Source: an uncultured Lachnospiraceae bacterium (lineage in GTDB: Bacteria > Bacillota > Clostridia > Lachnospirales > Lachnospiraceae). From it: a stretch of 64,000 bases of DNA. The DNA lies in NCBI GenBank assembly GCA_947652925.1, contig CANTEW010000008.1, positions 1 through 64,000 on the forward strand. The letters run 5' to 3'. The notes below the pieces were generated by a model, which did not search any database, was not told the DNA's origin, and saw nothing but the letters and a program-made list of their open reading frames with translations. The position numbers were made by a program, and so were the translations under genes. This document shows, in pieces, positions 50,409 through 59,523 of the stretch (its first letter is position 1; the number at the start of each line of letters is the position of its first letter).

Positions 50409-50446
50409 AGGATGCTCCCGCCCACCTGCAGAGCATCCTCTTTTTT
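50409..50446 (+). terminator. Terminator of the pyrG operon
   Basis: A perfect 9-bp stem AGGATGCTC/GAGCATCCT is followed by CTTTTTT. Confidence 0.92.
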
Positions 50447-50569
50447 CACTCAATATGGAAATATCTACATTTTATCATCCATACATCTGTAAAGTCATGC
50501 GCCTATTTGCAAATATTCAGAAAATACATCCCCCCTCTGCGATCATTCACAAAATTTTTTTCCACGATT

Positions 50570-50578
50570 TTTGTCGAT
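50570..50578 (+). promoter_or_regulatory. Spo0A-box-like sequence
   Basis: TTTGTCGAT differs by one base from the Spo0A box core (TTTGTCGAA). It is 78 bases upstream of the orphan Spo0A-domain gene. Otherwise 50447-50655 is AT-rich with no gene. Confidence 0.4.
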
Positions 50579-50655
50579 AATGGTCTGCCCTTTTTATTTT
50601 CGCGTTTATCACATTACAATGTCTTTATCATTTTAAGAAAAGGAGGTCATTTATC

Positions 50656-50994
50656 ATGAATGTCAGGTCACTCTTATTATCTTTGGGGATACGCACCACT
50701 CTTAAAGGTTTCCATTATCTTCAATACGCACTGGAGCTTTGCATACAAGACGAAGAATATCTTCTTTTGGTCTACAAATGGCTTTGTCTGGATGTAGCCA
50801 AACATTTTAACACAACACAAAACAATGTGGAACATTGCATGCGGACCGCGATCGGATACTGCTGGTCACGGGGCAACCGCGATTTTTTGATCCAATTATC
50901 CAGCCATGCGATGGAGAAAGCACCATCTAACAGTGAATTTATCAATCTCCTGTATAACCAGCTGAGGATCCCGGAAAAAAGCAGCTCCATTTGA
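50656..50994 (+). CDS. Orphan Spo0A C-terminal DNA-binding domain protein
   Basis: A 112-residue protein that aligns over its whole length with the effector domain of Spo0A: IRTTLKGFHYLQYALELC, DVAKHFNTTQNNVEHCMRTAI, WSRGN and SNSEFINLLYNQL are all recognisable. The N-terminal receiver domain is absent and there is no fusion at either end. A strong AAGGAGG site precedes the ATG, so this is a real short gene, not a fragment. It could bind Spo0A boxes without phosphorylation and modulate or compete with Spo0A. That role is inferred. Confidence 0.9.
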   Translation: MNVRSLLLSLGIRTTLKGFHYLQYALELCIQDEEYLLLVYKWLCLDVAKHFNTTQNNVEHCMRTAIGYCWSRGNRDFLIQLSSHAMEKAPSNSEFINLLYNQLRIPEKSSSI

Positions 50995-50997
50995 CAC

Positions 50998-51025
50998 AAA
51001 AAACAGGCAGGACAAAGCCTGCCTG
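50998..51025 (-). terminator. Terminator of argG
   Basis: A perfect 8-bp stem CAGGCAGG/CCTGCCTG with a 6-base loop is followed by TTTTTTG on the minus strand. It lies between convergent genes. Confidence 0.9.
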
Positions 51026-51034
51026 CGACCCAGA

Positions 51035-52261
51035 TCAGATATCTTTCTGCACTCCGGCCATTTTCATGGCACGTACTTTCAACGGTAGACCAAACAGAGT
51101 GATGAATCCATCCGCATCATGGTGATCATACATATCACCTGTAGTGAATGAAGCCAGACTCTCGCTGTACAGGCTGTAAGGTGAGGTTGTACCTGCTTTG
51201 ATGATATTGCCTTTATATAATTTAAACTTTACCTCTCCAGTCACATACTCCTGTGTAGATTCCACAAAAGCCTGTACAGCCTCCCGCAGCGGAGTGAACC
51301 ATTTTCCCTCATAGACGATCTGAGCCAGTTTATTACCCATATCTTTTTTCACTTCCATCGTCGCCCGATCCAAGACCAATTCTTCCAGCTGATCATGGGC
51401 TTCCATCAAGATCGTTCCCCCCGGGGTTTCATAGACCCCTCTTGATTTCATCCCTACTACCCGGTTCTCCACAATATCCACGATACCGATGCCGTGCTTT
51501 CCTCCGAGCTCATTCAATGCAGCGATGATCTCAGAAACTTTCATCTGTTTCCCATTCAGACTGACCGGGCAGCCTTTCTCAAAAGCCATGGTCACATATT
51601 CTGGCTCATCCGGAGCTTTTTCCGGCGATACGCCCATCACCAGGAGATGATCATAATCCGGCTCATTGGCAGGATCTTCTAATTCAAGCCCTTCATGGCT
51701 GATATGCCATAGATTACGGTCGCGGCTGTAACTGGAATCCGTAGAGAAAGGAAGATCGATACCATGTTTTTTGCAGTACTCGATCTCGTCTTCTCTGGAC
51801 TGCATCGTCCACACGTCCGTCATACGCCACGGTGCGATGATCTTCAGATCTGGTGCCAATGCCTTGATGCCCAGCTCGAACCGGATCTGATCGTTCCCTT
51901 TTCCAGTCGCCCCGTGACAGATGGCCGCTGCCCCCTCCTTGCGCGCGATCTCCACCAGTCTTTTTGCAATGACCGGACGAGCCATAGAAGTACCCAGCAG
52001 ATATTTGTTCTCATACACAGCTCCCGCTTTCACACAGGGCATGATATATCCATCACAAAACTCATCTATGATATCCTCGATGTAGAGCTTAGATGCCCCA
52101 GAAAGCTTGGCACGCTCTTCAAGCCCGTCCAATTCTTCTCCCTGGCCACAGTCAATACAGCAGCAGATCACTTCATAGTCAAAATTCTCTTTCAGCCATG
52201 GGATGATCGCCGTCGTATCCAGGCCGCCCGAATATGCCAACACAACTTTTTCTTTCGCCAT
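51035..52261 (-). CDS. argG: Argininosuccinate synthase
   Basis: A 408-residue enzyme joining citrulline and aspartate with ATP, the penultimate step of arginine synthesis. The ATP motif is [12 protein letters not shown], followed by [16 protein letters not shown] and the substrate loop [20 protein letters not shown]. Length is typical. argH is not adjacent. It has its own promoter and terminator and lies between the two sporulation-type genes on the opposite strand. Confidence 0.98.
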   Translation of the reverse strand: MAKEKVVLAYSGGLDTTAIIPWLKENFDYEVICCCIDCGQGEELDGLEERAKLSGASKLYIEDIIDEFCDGYIMPCVKAGAVYENKYLLGTSMARPVIAKRLVEIARKEGAAAICHGATGKGNDQIRFELGIKALAPDLKIIAPWRMTDVWTMQSREDEIEYCKKHGIDLPFSTDSSYSRDRNLWHISHEGLELEDPANEPDYDHLLVMGVSPEKAPDEPEYVTMAFEKGCPVSLNGKQMKVSEIIAALNELGGKHGIGIVDIVENRVVGMKSRGVYETPGGTILMEAHDQLEELVLDRATMEVKKDMGNKLAQIVYEGKWFTPLREAVQAFVESTQEYVTGEVKFKLYKGNIIKAGTTSPYSLYSESLASFTTGDMYDHHDADGFITLFGLPLKVRAMKMAGVQKDI

Positions 52262-52304
52262 TTTATTTCCTCCTTCAAAAACATTACCATCTCAAACACA
52301 CAAC

Positions 52305-52333
52305 AGTATACCCCAAATCCGCGGATCATGCAA
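52305..52333 (-). promoter_or_regulatory. Promoter of argG
   Basis: On the minus strand TTGCAT, 17 bases and TATACT. The spacer contains the perfect palindrome ATCCGCGGAT (52318-52327), a possible operator. No T-box was seen. Confidence 0.6.
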
Positions 52334-52370
52334 TCAACATTGGAGATACTGTCCTTCCATGTCAATACTC

Positions 52371-52379
52371 CTCGACAAA
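52371..52379 (-). promoter_or_regulatory. Spo0A-box-like sequence
   Basis: The minus strand reads TTTGTCGAG, one base from the Spo0A box, 127 bases before the kinase start. Confidence 0.35.
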
Positions 52380-52426
52380 ACGCGGATCTGATAGATTGAA
52401 AGCGAGTACTTATGATTGCCATTTTG

Positions 52427-52435
52427 ATCGACAAA
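52427..52435 (-). promoter_or_regulatory. Spo0A-box-like sequence
   Basis: The minus strand reads TTTGTCGAT, one base from the Spo0A box, 56 bases from the previous one and 71 bases before the kinase start. It falls within a tiny 27-codon frame (52412-52495) with no good ribosome site. Confidence 0.35.
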
Positions 52436-52505
52436 TGTTACTATTATCAAGACAGAAAACAATATGCGCAACTGTTTTATGATATAAAAAGGTAAAGGTC
52501 AGATC

Positions 52506-53189
52506 ATGTTAGAAAATAGCGCCCATATGGGCTCAGATCAAGAATCCCGATTCACATTATCCAAAGTTTCCCATGAGATCAGAAATCCTGTGACTCTCAT
52601 CAACAGCTATCTCCAATTCATAGCAAAAGCCCATCCAGAAGTAGAGGACTATGAATACTGGGAAGATATCCTGGAGCAGATAGATTTCCTGAAAGAGCTT
52701 CTGGACGAACTTTCTCAATACAACAATCCTGGTAAACTCCGCGCAAAACCTGTACACATCTCCTCCTACCTGGCCAAATTGGTAAAAGAACTCATTCCCA
52801 CTTTCGCATATCTGGGGATCGAACTCCTTTTTGAAGACCGCACAGCAAATACAGATATCGTCCTCTCCCTGGATACCGTCAAGATCCAGCAGGCGCTCCT
52901 CAACCTGATCCGAAACGCCTGTGAATCTATAGATAAAGATGGTCGGATCATGATCATCCTAAAAGAGGAGGGCGCCTCCCTCTGTATCCAGATCAAGGAT
53001 AATGGAAACGGCATTGAACCAGAATATCTACCCACACTTTTCGACCCGTTTGTCACACATAAAAAGGGAGGGACAGGATTAGGGCTTGCCATCGCTGCCC
53101 AAGCGGTCCATGCCCACAACGGCAATATAGAAGTATTGTCCTACCCCAACGAAGGGACCACTTTCACTCTTTCCTTCCCTCACACATAG
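52506..53189 (+). CDS. Minimal soluble sensor histidine kinase
   Basis: A 227-residue cytoplasmic kinase with only a HisKA dimerisation domain (phospho-His23 in SHEIRNPV) and a HATPase_c domain (N box LLNLIRNACESI, G1 IKDNGNGIEP, G2 GGTGLGLAIA). It has no membrane helix, PAS or other sensor domain and no partner regulator. Its H-box resembles those of sporulation kinases of the KinA/orphan-kinase type that feed Spo0A. That role here is an inference helped by two Spo0A-box-like sites upstream. The ribosome site is weak (AAAGG). Confidence 0.88.
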   Translation: MLENSAHMGSDQESRFTLSKVSHEIRNPVTLINSYLQFIAKAHPEVEDYEYWEDILEQIDFLKELLDELSQYNNPGKLRAKPVHISSYLAKLVKELIPTFAYLGIELLFEDRTANTDIVLSLDTVKIQQALLNLIRNACESIDKDGRIMIILKEEGASLCIQIKDNGNGIEPEYLPTLFDPFVTHKKGGTGLGLAIAAQAVHAHNGNIEVLSYPNEGTTFTLSFPHT

Positions 53190-53192
53190 GAT

Positions 53193-53786
53193 TCATGGAT
53201 CAAGATCCGGCACCCTCCTGCGGTATACGATCAGCGCCAAAACAAAACCACAGAGGATCCCGCCTAGATGGGCGGCATTATCAACGCCTGTACTGGTAAA
53301 ACCAAAATATAACGATAAAGCAGCCATAAAGACCATCTGCCGGGCCGTCAGCCCTTCCAGCTGCCCCCGGTTCAAGAGCAGCACACAGATCATGGCTCCG
53401 ATCACTGCAAAGACTGCTCCCGAGGCACCTGCAGAAACACTCAACTCTCCTACTCTTGCATCTCTGTGATACGACAGCCAGCTGGCACCCACTCCTCCTA
53501 CCAGATAGATCAGCAGAAACTTAAGCTTTCCGACTGCACGCTCCAGATGACCTCCCACAAAATACAACGCCAGCATATTATCCACCAGATGCTCCATGCC
53601 AAAATGGAGGAACATACAGGAAAACAGACGGTAATACTCATGTTCCTGCTGGATCAGAGGCACATAAGCTGCTCCGCAGGATAGCATATGGCCCAGATCT
53701 TCACTCCCCCCCGTGATCTCCACCACAAAAAATACTATAACATTCAGACATATGATCGTGATGCTCACAGGTGCTTTTTTGTCCAT
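53193..53786 (-). CDS. Rhomboid-family intramembrane serine protease
   Basis: A 197-residue membrane protein with six helices. The catalytic Ser122 lies in SAGASGAVFAV and His173 in AAHLGGILCG. The oxyanion-side HFGMEHLVDNM motif is present. It cuts membrane proteins within the bilayer, but the substrate is unknown. It ends convergently with the kinase gene and follows the tad locus on the same strand. Confidence 0.93.
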   Translation of the reverse strand: MDKKAPVSITIICLNVIVFFVVEITGGSEDLGHMLSCGAAYVPLIQQEHEYYRLFSCMFLHFGMEHLVDNMLALYFVGGHLERAVGKLKFLLIYLVGGVGASWLSYHRDARVGELSVSAGASGAVFAVIGAMICVLLLNRGQLEGLTARQMVFMAALSLYFGFTSTGVDNAAHLGGILCGFVLALIVYRRRVPDLDP

Positions 53787-53809
53787 ACCCTATCCCTTGC
53801 CCTTTAAAT

Positions 53810-53854
53810 ATGATTTAATATTAAGATGTTTTTTTCATTTTAATATTAAATCAT
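53810..53854. repeat. AT-rich perfect inverted repeat
   Basis: ATGATTTAATATTAA and its exact 15-base complement flank a 15-base loop. It lies between the FHA gene stop and the rhomboid start. There is no T-run after the stem on the minus strand, so it is not a standard terminator. It might be an operator or an mRNA end. Confidence 0.8.
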
Positions 53855-53884
53855 AACACTGGATAAATGTAAAGACAAAAAATC

Positions 53885-55132
53885 TCATCCTACCGGGTCC
53901 CTGAACCGATAGCTCATATCCGCAAAGACTACCAGATCCTCCGCCTGCAGCAGTCGTTCTTCCTCTTTCTCCAATTTCTTTCCATTTACAAAAGTCCCAT
54001 TTTTCGAATCCAGATCTGCGATCCAATACCCCTGCTCTTTTTTCTGTATCCTGGCATGGATGCGGCTGATCGCCGGCCGGTCCAATCGTACGTCCGTTAC
54101 CCCCTCCATTTTCCCGATCACGACCATATCCCGGTCTAATATGACCGGCGGTGCCTGCCCCGTCTCCTCACAGACCAACACCGGACAGCCATATGCCGGA
54201 CTCTTGTATAAGACGACCGTTTCCTCTTCCTGGGGCACACACCTCTCTCCTTCCCCCTTTTTCTCTGTCCCCCAGTCCATCTCCTCCCCATCCTGTATCC
54301 CTCCTTCTCTCTCCTCTTCTTTTTCCCGTCCTTTCCAGACCATCAGCGCGGCCAAGAGGATCGCCCCCAAAAGGACAGCGAACATCATCGGTAAAGATAC
54401 ATCCGGAAGATACCCCATCTGCCTGACCGCCACAACTCCCCCTGCGAGGAACAGACCAATGGATAAAAAGACCAGATCCTTTCTCCCCATCCCTTTTTCA
54501 TCTGCCTCTCCAGGCAATATATCCTGGTCGTCGGTATACATAGTCTCCTCTCCCACAAGATCTGCCGGTGTTCTTGGATCATCCTCCTGTTCCCGTTCAG
54601 ATCTGTTGAGGATCTCACTGACAGCTTCCACCTGGAAACTCTCCTCCACCAACAAACGATAGATCCCATAGCCTAACATGACACCTCTTGGATCTTGATG
54701 TTCAATACGCGTCAGCAGATATTCTGTAAAGACCCGCAGTTGTTCCCCTGCAGGCTTATCATATCCCGGCAGGTAGCACAGATATAATGTATTGTCTTCC
54801 TTATCCAGATAAATATATTCCGGATCCAGGAGCAGCTGCCCCGTGTCCAATAGATACATATCCAGCTCTCCAAAGATCCTCAAGAACTCCAGATATATAT
54901 TTTTAAGTTCTCCATGTGTCAGTTTCTTGTAGATATCAAAGAGCGGCTGCCGTGCAGTGATCTCATAGTAAAACAATACTTTTCCATCTGCTCTCTGCAA
55001 TCTGCAGGGGAGCAGACCCGGTATCTCATTCCCCAGGACCATCCGGATCGGATATGCTCTTGTATCCACCTCTCCTTCCGGCCCGATCACTAAAAAGCTG
55101 TGCGCCACATCATGTTTATAGCTCACCTCCAT
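53885..55132 (-). CDS. DUF6382 and FHA-domain protein
   Basis: A 415-residue protein. The N-terminal DUF6382-like region (about 1-170) is followed by two membrane helices near residues 222-265. A charged linker and a C-terminal FHA phosphothreonine-binding domain complete it (DVRLDRPAISRIHARI, YWIADLDSKNGTFVNGKKL). It is the last gene of the tad pilus operon, three bases after tadE. It may couple pilus assembly to Ser/Thr phosphorylation, but no kinase is in the window. Confidence 0.9.
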   Translation of the reverse strand: MEVSYKHDVAHSFLVIGPEGEVDTRAYPIRMVLGNEIPGLLPCRLQRADGKVLFYYEITARQPLFDIYKKLTHGELKNIYLEFLRIFGELDMYLLDTGQLLLDPEYIYLDKEDNTLYLCYLPGYDKPAGEQLRVFTEYLLTRIEHQDPRGVMLGYGIYRLLVEESFQVEAVSEILNRSEREQEDDPRTPADLVGEETMYTDDQDILPGEADEKGMGRKDLVFLSIGLFLAGGVVAVRQMGYLPDVSLPMMFAVLLGAILLAALMVWKGREKEEEREGGIQDGEEMDWGTEKKGEGERCVPQEEETVVLYKSPAYGCPVLVCEETGQAPPVILDRDMVVIGKMEGVTDVRLDRPAISRIHARIQKKEQGYWIADLDSKNGTFVNGKKLEKEEERLLQAEDLVVFADMSYRFRDPVG

Positions 55133-55134
55133 GA

Positions 55135-55578
55135 TCAGCCGCCTCCTATCTGCCCTGCAGACTCATAAAGCCCTTTTGCTCCTTTCGCTTTCCGTATAAA
55201 AGAGACAGGGCGGCGTAATTTTCTGCTCCCTGTGATATGGAGATCCCATTGCAGTCCCCCGTAAGATCGGCGCCTGCCTTCCATAAAGACCGAGAGAACA
55301 TCTCCTTTCCCCTCCACCCCTGTACGGATACGCCCAGGACCATACCAGGGATCTTGCAGCAGGACACTTATCTTCTCCTGTGCCCGCCCTACCACATCCC
55401 CTTCTCTGCTGACAGCGTCCCAACTCCCTGTGATAGCCGCTTCGTAAGCTGCCGCCGTTATCCACGCCCTCTCATGCACAAACAGACATACGGACACTAC
55501 TCCCATCCAGGCCAGGAACACCAAAGGCATCAATAAGGCTATCTCTATCGTCAGGCTCCCTCTTTTCCACGTACACAC
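55135..55578 (-). CDS. TadE-like minor pseudopilin
   Basis: A 147-residue protein with a short basic N-terminus and a prepilin-like segment (GSLTIEIALLMPLVFLAWMG), including the Glu at position 5 after the processing Gly. The remainder is a soluble domain. It would be cleaved by a prepilin peptidase and join the Flp pilus base. A GTG start is used. It lies between the peptidase and FHA genes. Confidence 0.85.
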   Translation of the reverse strand: MCTWKRGSLTIEIALLMPLVFLAWMGVVSVCLFVHERAWITAAAYEAAITGSWDAVSREGDVVGRAQEKISVLLQDPWYGPGRIRTGVEGKGDVLSVFMEGRRRSYGGLQWDLHITGSRKLRRPVSFIRKAKGAKGLYESAGQIGGG

Positions 55579-55581
55579 AGT

Positions 55582-56016
55582 CTATCCTCTCACCCCTTCC
55601 ACCACCTGTATCAGCCAGGGTATTGTATAAGCAGCCATCAAAAACGGTACAAAAGGAAAACTGCTCTTTCCTCCCTTCTTTCTAAAGACCATCAAAAAAA
55701 CCGCCCATATAGCTGCTAAGATCAGTGCCAGAGTGAGGACTCCCAATATCCCCCAGATCCCCATATACAGGCCAGACACCAGGACCACAAGGCCATCCCC
55801 CGCTCCCAATGCATCGCCAAAAACCTTTCCAATGCACAACAAAAGTACCCCCGGCACCGCTCCCATCAGCAACAGTATCAACCGCTGTCTGTTTACCATC
55901 AGATACGGGATATCCAGGACAGCATACAACAACACCAGCAATAAAGATATCTGGTTTTTGCGGAGATCCAGATAACTATTGATCCCCAGAAAACTCAGAA
56001 CACAGATCTGTTCCAT
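55582..56016 (-). CDS. Type IV prepilin peptidase (TadV/CpaA type)
   Basis: A 144-residue membrane aspartic protease with about five helices. The catalytic aspartates lie in SYLDLRKNQIS and GAGDGLVVL. This is the short A24 type without the methyltransferase domain, as usual for Tad systems. A second, different prepilin peptidase heads the operon at 62458. GGGAGG precedes the start. Confidence 0.9.
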   Translation of the reverse strand: MEQICVLSFLGINSYLDLRKNQISLLLVLLYAVLDIPYLMVNRQRLILLLMGAVPGVLLLCIGKVFGDALGAGDGLVVLVSGLYMGIWGILGVLTLALILAAIWAVFLMVFRKKGGKSSFPFVPFLMAAYTIPWLIQVVEGVRG

Positions 56017-56028
56017 CTTTTGACCTCC

Positions 56029-56760
56029 CTATCCTTTTTTTCTTTGACATCGGGAGCATATAGGACGCCCCTCTGCTCCCGATATAGGGATCAGCCGCAC
56101 AGTCCTCTTCAGACGGCTGCAGCTGATCCTGTTATGGTACTTTCCTCCCTGCCTGGTGACATATACGATCTTCCCAGGTCCGCTTCCCTTTGTACAAGAT
56201 CCACAGGACGTGTATCTGGCTCCCTGCTGGTTCCGCAGGCTCCCCACGCCTGCACCCATCACCTGGGTGACAGACAGATCTACATAACTGCATTGAGGAT
56301 CTGTATGATATACACTCCCAGACTCAGTCACATAGACCATCTCCTCTGCTGGTCCATCCCTTATCCCCGTGTCCGCTCCGATCCAACTATGTACACGTCC
56401 CCGGTTTGTGATCACCAGCGCTGGGAGCGGTACGATGGATATGGGCAGTCGATATGTACAGACTTCCGGTATATCGATGACCGGCAGTTTTTCTCCGACT
56501 GCATATGCATAGACACCTGTCTCCATAGCCTTTTCACATAAACGGCTAATCGTCTCTGTCTGGAGCCTCAATACATCCATAAAACAGATCAGAGTCCCTG
56601 TCCCCAGCAAAAATAAAGGAAGGACAAAAGCCAGTTCTACCGTCAACACTCCTCTCCGCAAGGCTCCAAAACACGCTTTCTGCCAAACCCCTGGCTCCCG
56701 GCTTTGAAGAGAGTGTTTTTTCTTTACTGTTTTGATCCTGCCGCGCTTGGCAAAAAACAT
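56029..56760 (-). CDS. TadE/TadG-like pseudopilin with duplicated zinc-type motif
   Basis: A 243-residue protein. The start at 56760 follows GGAGGTG. The longer frame would overlap the upstream gene. A prepilin-like helix (GVLTVELAFVLPLFLLGTG) near residue 40 is followed by a soluble part with two related units. They read VYVTESGSVYHTDPQCSY…SCGSC and VYVTRQGGKYHNRISCSRL…ICSRC. Each has a His-Cys plus CxxC set, as in Ada-like small zinc domains of secreted proteins. It is part of the tad operon and probably sits at the pilus base or tip. Confidence 0.82.
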   Translation of the reverse strand: MFFAKRGRIKTVKKKHSLQSREPGVWQKACFGALRRGVLTVELAFVLPLFLLGTGTLICFMDVLRLQTETISRLCEKAMETGVYAYAVGEKLPVIDIPEVCTYRLPISIVPLPALVITNRGRVHSWIGADTGIRDGPAEEMVYVTESGSVYHTDPQCSYVDLSVTQVMGAGVGSLRNQQGARYTSCGSCTKGSGPGKIVYVTRQGGKYHNRISCSRLKRTVRLIPISGAEGRPICSRCQRKKG

Positions 56761-56779
56761 ATCTAAGCACCTCCATGAT

Positions 56780-58234
56780 CTACAGCCCATATCCATATCT
56801 GTGAGATACGGTATAGACCTTTTTCTGATCCACCTCCACATCCACTGCGACTTCCATAGCTCCCAGACAGTGATCCATACGGAAATCACCTCTGCCCGGC
56901 TGTGCCCGTATATCAGCCTCGATCATATCTATGCTCCCCATGACCTTACTGTCTTTCGATCCCAGGGATAATAAAGTCCGCAGATGATCCGTATAGTCCA
57001 GGCCTCTTGCCTCTCTTTGCGGCTCTTCCCCCGAACATTTGGCGAGCAGGCCAGGAAGCTCCTCCAATGAGAGTCTCCAATCCCCCGGCCCCTTCACCAA
57101 GGGCACCCGGCCCCCGTCAAATAAAGCTCTCACATCCAAGACACTTTCCCCAAAAGACCAGCACAAAAGCAACGCCATCTCGATCACACCCGCTGCCGGG
57201 GGGACTAAAAAACCACTGGCTATGGCTGCTGCCAAAGATGCGCTCTGCGCTCTTTTCTCTGGATCCGTATACAAAAAAGCCAGATTGACCCCTTCCCGTA
57301 TCAACAGAAGACGCTCTGCTATCTTTTTCAGATTTTCTCTGTCGCTCCCCTCCCTTCCGATGATATACTCTACCTGATACCTGAGCCCGCTACCCTCTGA
57401 CGGATGGGCATATGTCCCGCAATTTTGCATCATATATTCCTGGAACAAGACATCCTCCATGGATAGATCTTTGTCTGATGCCGGCACTAACGCCCCCATC
57501 CCCGCCTCCAGCTCACGATGTGAAGCCAATCCTGATGGATCTATCTCCCGGTCTGACAGCGACGCCGGATCAGAGATCACCAATTCCAGGATACCCATCT
57601 TCTGGATCTCCCGGATGATCGCAATAGGATCTTCTATGGGAGCTCCTGGCTCTTCTCCTGCTGCATCTGCTGGCAGCTCTGCTCCTGCCTGGGCGCTCTC
57701 ATTGCCCGCCCGTGCCATCTCTCCATCGTAATCCGCCATGATATCCCGGTCCTCCACTTGTTTTTTCATTTCCTGCTGCTCCTTGACCCTGTCCGAATCT
57801 CCCAGGACCCTATCCACAAGAAACTGTATCCCCTGACTCCTAAACGTTTCCTCCATATGATCTACTACCTGATCCCAGAAAGGCTGCCCGTTATGATCTG
57901 TAGCCAAGGTAAAACTGGTGATGCCGCCAGAAGCGATAGACAGATCAAGATAACCCTGATCCAGGATCGGCTCCATGTAGTCTTCTACCGTCCGGTATGC
58001 CCGATCCATCCGCAGGTCACCTGTGCCATAAGATGCATCCACATAGAACAGATCATACTGCTCCAACAGATATGGGTCGTACTGGGCAAACAACGAATAC
58101 ATCCCCACATCGGCACTATTCGCGATCTGCGTCCTGGCACACATCATCTTCACAGATCCAATACTGGTACAGACCAAAACAATGATCATGGACAGGACCA
58201 GTGCAAAAAATATGGTCATACTCCCTTTTCTCAT
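56780..58234 (-). CDS. DUF5702 (TadG-like) pilus-locus protein
   Basis: A 484-residue protein with an N-terminal prepilin-type helix (GSMTIFFALVLSMIIVLVC) and the pattern ARTQIANSADVGMYSLFAQYD typical of this family. A large mostly soluble domain follows, with an acidic linker and one further hydrophobic stretch (about residue 345-370). ATG at 58234 or TTG at 58237 could start it after AAGGAGG. It is believed to be a minor pseudopilin of Flp-type pili. Confidence 0.82.
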   Translation of the reverse strand: MRKGSMTIFFALVLSMIIVLVCTSIGSVKMMCARTQIANSADVGMYSLFAQYDPYLLEQYDLFYVDASYGTGDLRMDRAYRTVEDYMEPILDQGYLDLSIASGGITSFTLATDHNGQPFWDQVVDHMEETFRSQGIQFLVDRVLGDSDRVKEQQEMKKQVEDRDIMADYDGEMARAGNESAQAGAELPADAAGEEPGAPIEDPIAIIREIQKMGILELVISDPASLSDREIDPSGLASHRELEAGMGALVPASDKDLSMEDVLFQEYMMQNCGTYAHPSEGSGLRYQVEYIIGREGSDRENLKKIAERLLLIREGVNLAFLYTDPEKRAQSASLAAAIASGFLVPPAAGVIEMALLLCWSFGESVLDVRALFDGGRVPLVKGPGDWRLSLEELPGLLAKCSGEEPQREARGLDYTDHLRTLLSLGSKDSKVMGSIDMIEADIRAQPGRGDFRMDHCLGAMEVAVDVEVDQKKVYTVSHRYGYGL

Positions 58235-58278
58235 CAAAGGATACACCTCCTTGTTTTTTTGAGATAAGATCTGGTGAT

Positions 58279-58446
58279 CTAAATGCTGTCGCTCTGTTTG
58301 GTGATCTTGTCAAGGATATTTTCCACCAGCTCCACCAACTGCTTCTTGAAGATCATCACCAGACCGATCAGAACGACCAAGATCAAAATGATCTCCACTA
58401 CACCGATGGCTTCTTCTTCTGCAAAAAATGCACAGAGCTCATCCAT
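58279..58446 (-). CDS. Flp1-type IVb pilin (55 aa)
   Basis: A short gene with a strong AAGGAGGTGAG ribosome site. The product begins MDELCAFFAEEEAIGVVEII, continues with a hydrophobic helix (LILVVLIGLVMIF) and ends in a Lys/Glu/Asp helix. This is the size and shape of the major Flp pilin in Firmicutes. The putative processing site precedes IGVVEII, with Glu at the +5-like position. It lies between tadC and the DUF5702 gene. Confidence 0.88.
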   Translation of the reverse strand: MDELCAFFAEEEAIGVVEIILILVVLIGLVMIFKKQLVELVENILDKITKQSDSI

Positions 58447-58479
58447 AGGCTCTCACCTCCTTTCCAGGTACCTCTGGAT

Positions 58480-59520
58480 CTATGTCTGATAAAAAGACAA
58501 ACAGGCAGGGACGATCAGTATCACCAATACCACCAGGAGCATCAGCACCATAGGGATGAGCAGTTTCGTCGCTGCGGCTTCACCTTGCACACGCGCATAC
58601 CTCTTTCGCTCTTCAAAAGCTTCTGTAGACTCTTTTTCCAGTGTATCCAACAGCCTTTGGTCCCCTCTTTTCAGATTTTGGATCAGCAGGGTCGCCAACG
58701 TCCTGTATTTTGGATGCCCACATCTTTTCCCAAAATCTTCATACGCCCGCTCTTCCATGACGCCGCTCTCCATCTCATAATAAGATCTGAGCAGTTCTTC
58801 GTAGGCATAACGGACATGCCCTGTCCTCTTTTTCCGCTTATGATCCAACGCGATCTTCTCAAAAGCCTTGCGCACCGTCATCCCCGCTTCGACCAACAGA
58901 GCCAGACGGGTGACCAGCCCGGGATAATCCAGCAGCATCTGCCGGGAACGTTCCTGGCGCTTTTGTTCCCTGGCTCTCTGTTTCTGGATAGGGATACAGC
59001 ACACGCCCACCACACACAGTGCAGTCAGGATATTTCCCGATGTATCCCAAGGCCGGCTCCAGACCATGGGGATCCCATCCAGTTCCGCAGGCAGATAATA
59101 TCTATCTCCTGCCTGTTTTTGCTGATTATACATATCCACTGCCCGTAAGACCTGTTCATCCAGCCCTGGCGCTGCTCCTGTCGCCTCCTTTTGCTGTCCT
59201 GCATCTGCCTCCTCCGTCCCTTCCTGCTCCGGCACCCGCACAAAGACTGAAACGTTTTCCTCTTCTACCTGCACACGCATCTCTTCCTCATAACTGCCTT
59301 CCCCAGCCTCCTTTTTCTCAAAATACATCCCCTCACTCCATTGCCGGTCCTGATTTTGTGTGTAAGTCATCCAGGCTCCCAGACAATCGCCCGTCGCCAG
59401 CAGCAGGAACAATACTCTCCATTCTTGTGCAGCGAGGATATCCTGACGGGGCAGCCTACCCATCGCTGCCAAAACTGCCAGCACAGAGATCCCGCCTAAC
59501 AGACAAATATGCAACCACAT
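58480..59520 (-). CDS. tadC: Tad secretion inner-membrane platform protein TadC
   Basis: A 346-residue type II secretion F-family protein. Two N-terminal helices and a variable acidic external loop (about 65-150) precede the T2SSF domain (LDYPGLVTRLALLVEAGMTV… KRGDQRLLDTLEKESTEAFEERK). The protein ends in C-terminal helices. With TadB it forms the membrane platform for Flp pilus assembly. The start is three bases after tadB. Confidence 0.92.
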   Translation of the reverse strand: MWLHICLLGGISVLAVLAAMGRLPRQDILAAQEWRVLFLLLATGDCLGAWMTYTQNQDRQWSEGMYFEKKEAGEGSYEEEMRVQVEEENVSVFVRVPEQEGTEEADAGQQKEATGAAPGLDEQVLRAVDMYNQQKQAGDRYYLPAELDGIPMVWSRPWDTSGNILTALCVVGVCCIPIQKQRAREQKRQERSRQMLLDYPGLVTRLALLVEAGMTVRKAFEKIALDHKRKKRTGHVRYAYEELLRSYYEMESGVMEERAYEDFGKRCGHPKYRTLATLLIQNLKRGDQRLLDTLEKESTEAFEERKRYARVQGEAAATKLLIPMVLMLLVVLVILIVPACLSFYQT

Positions 59521-59523
59521 ACT

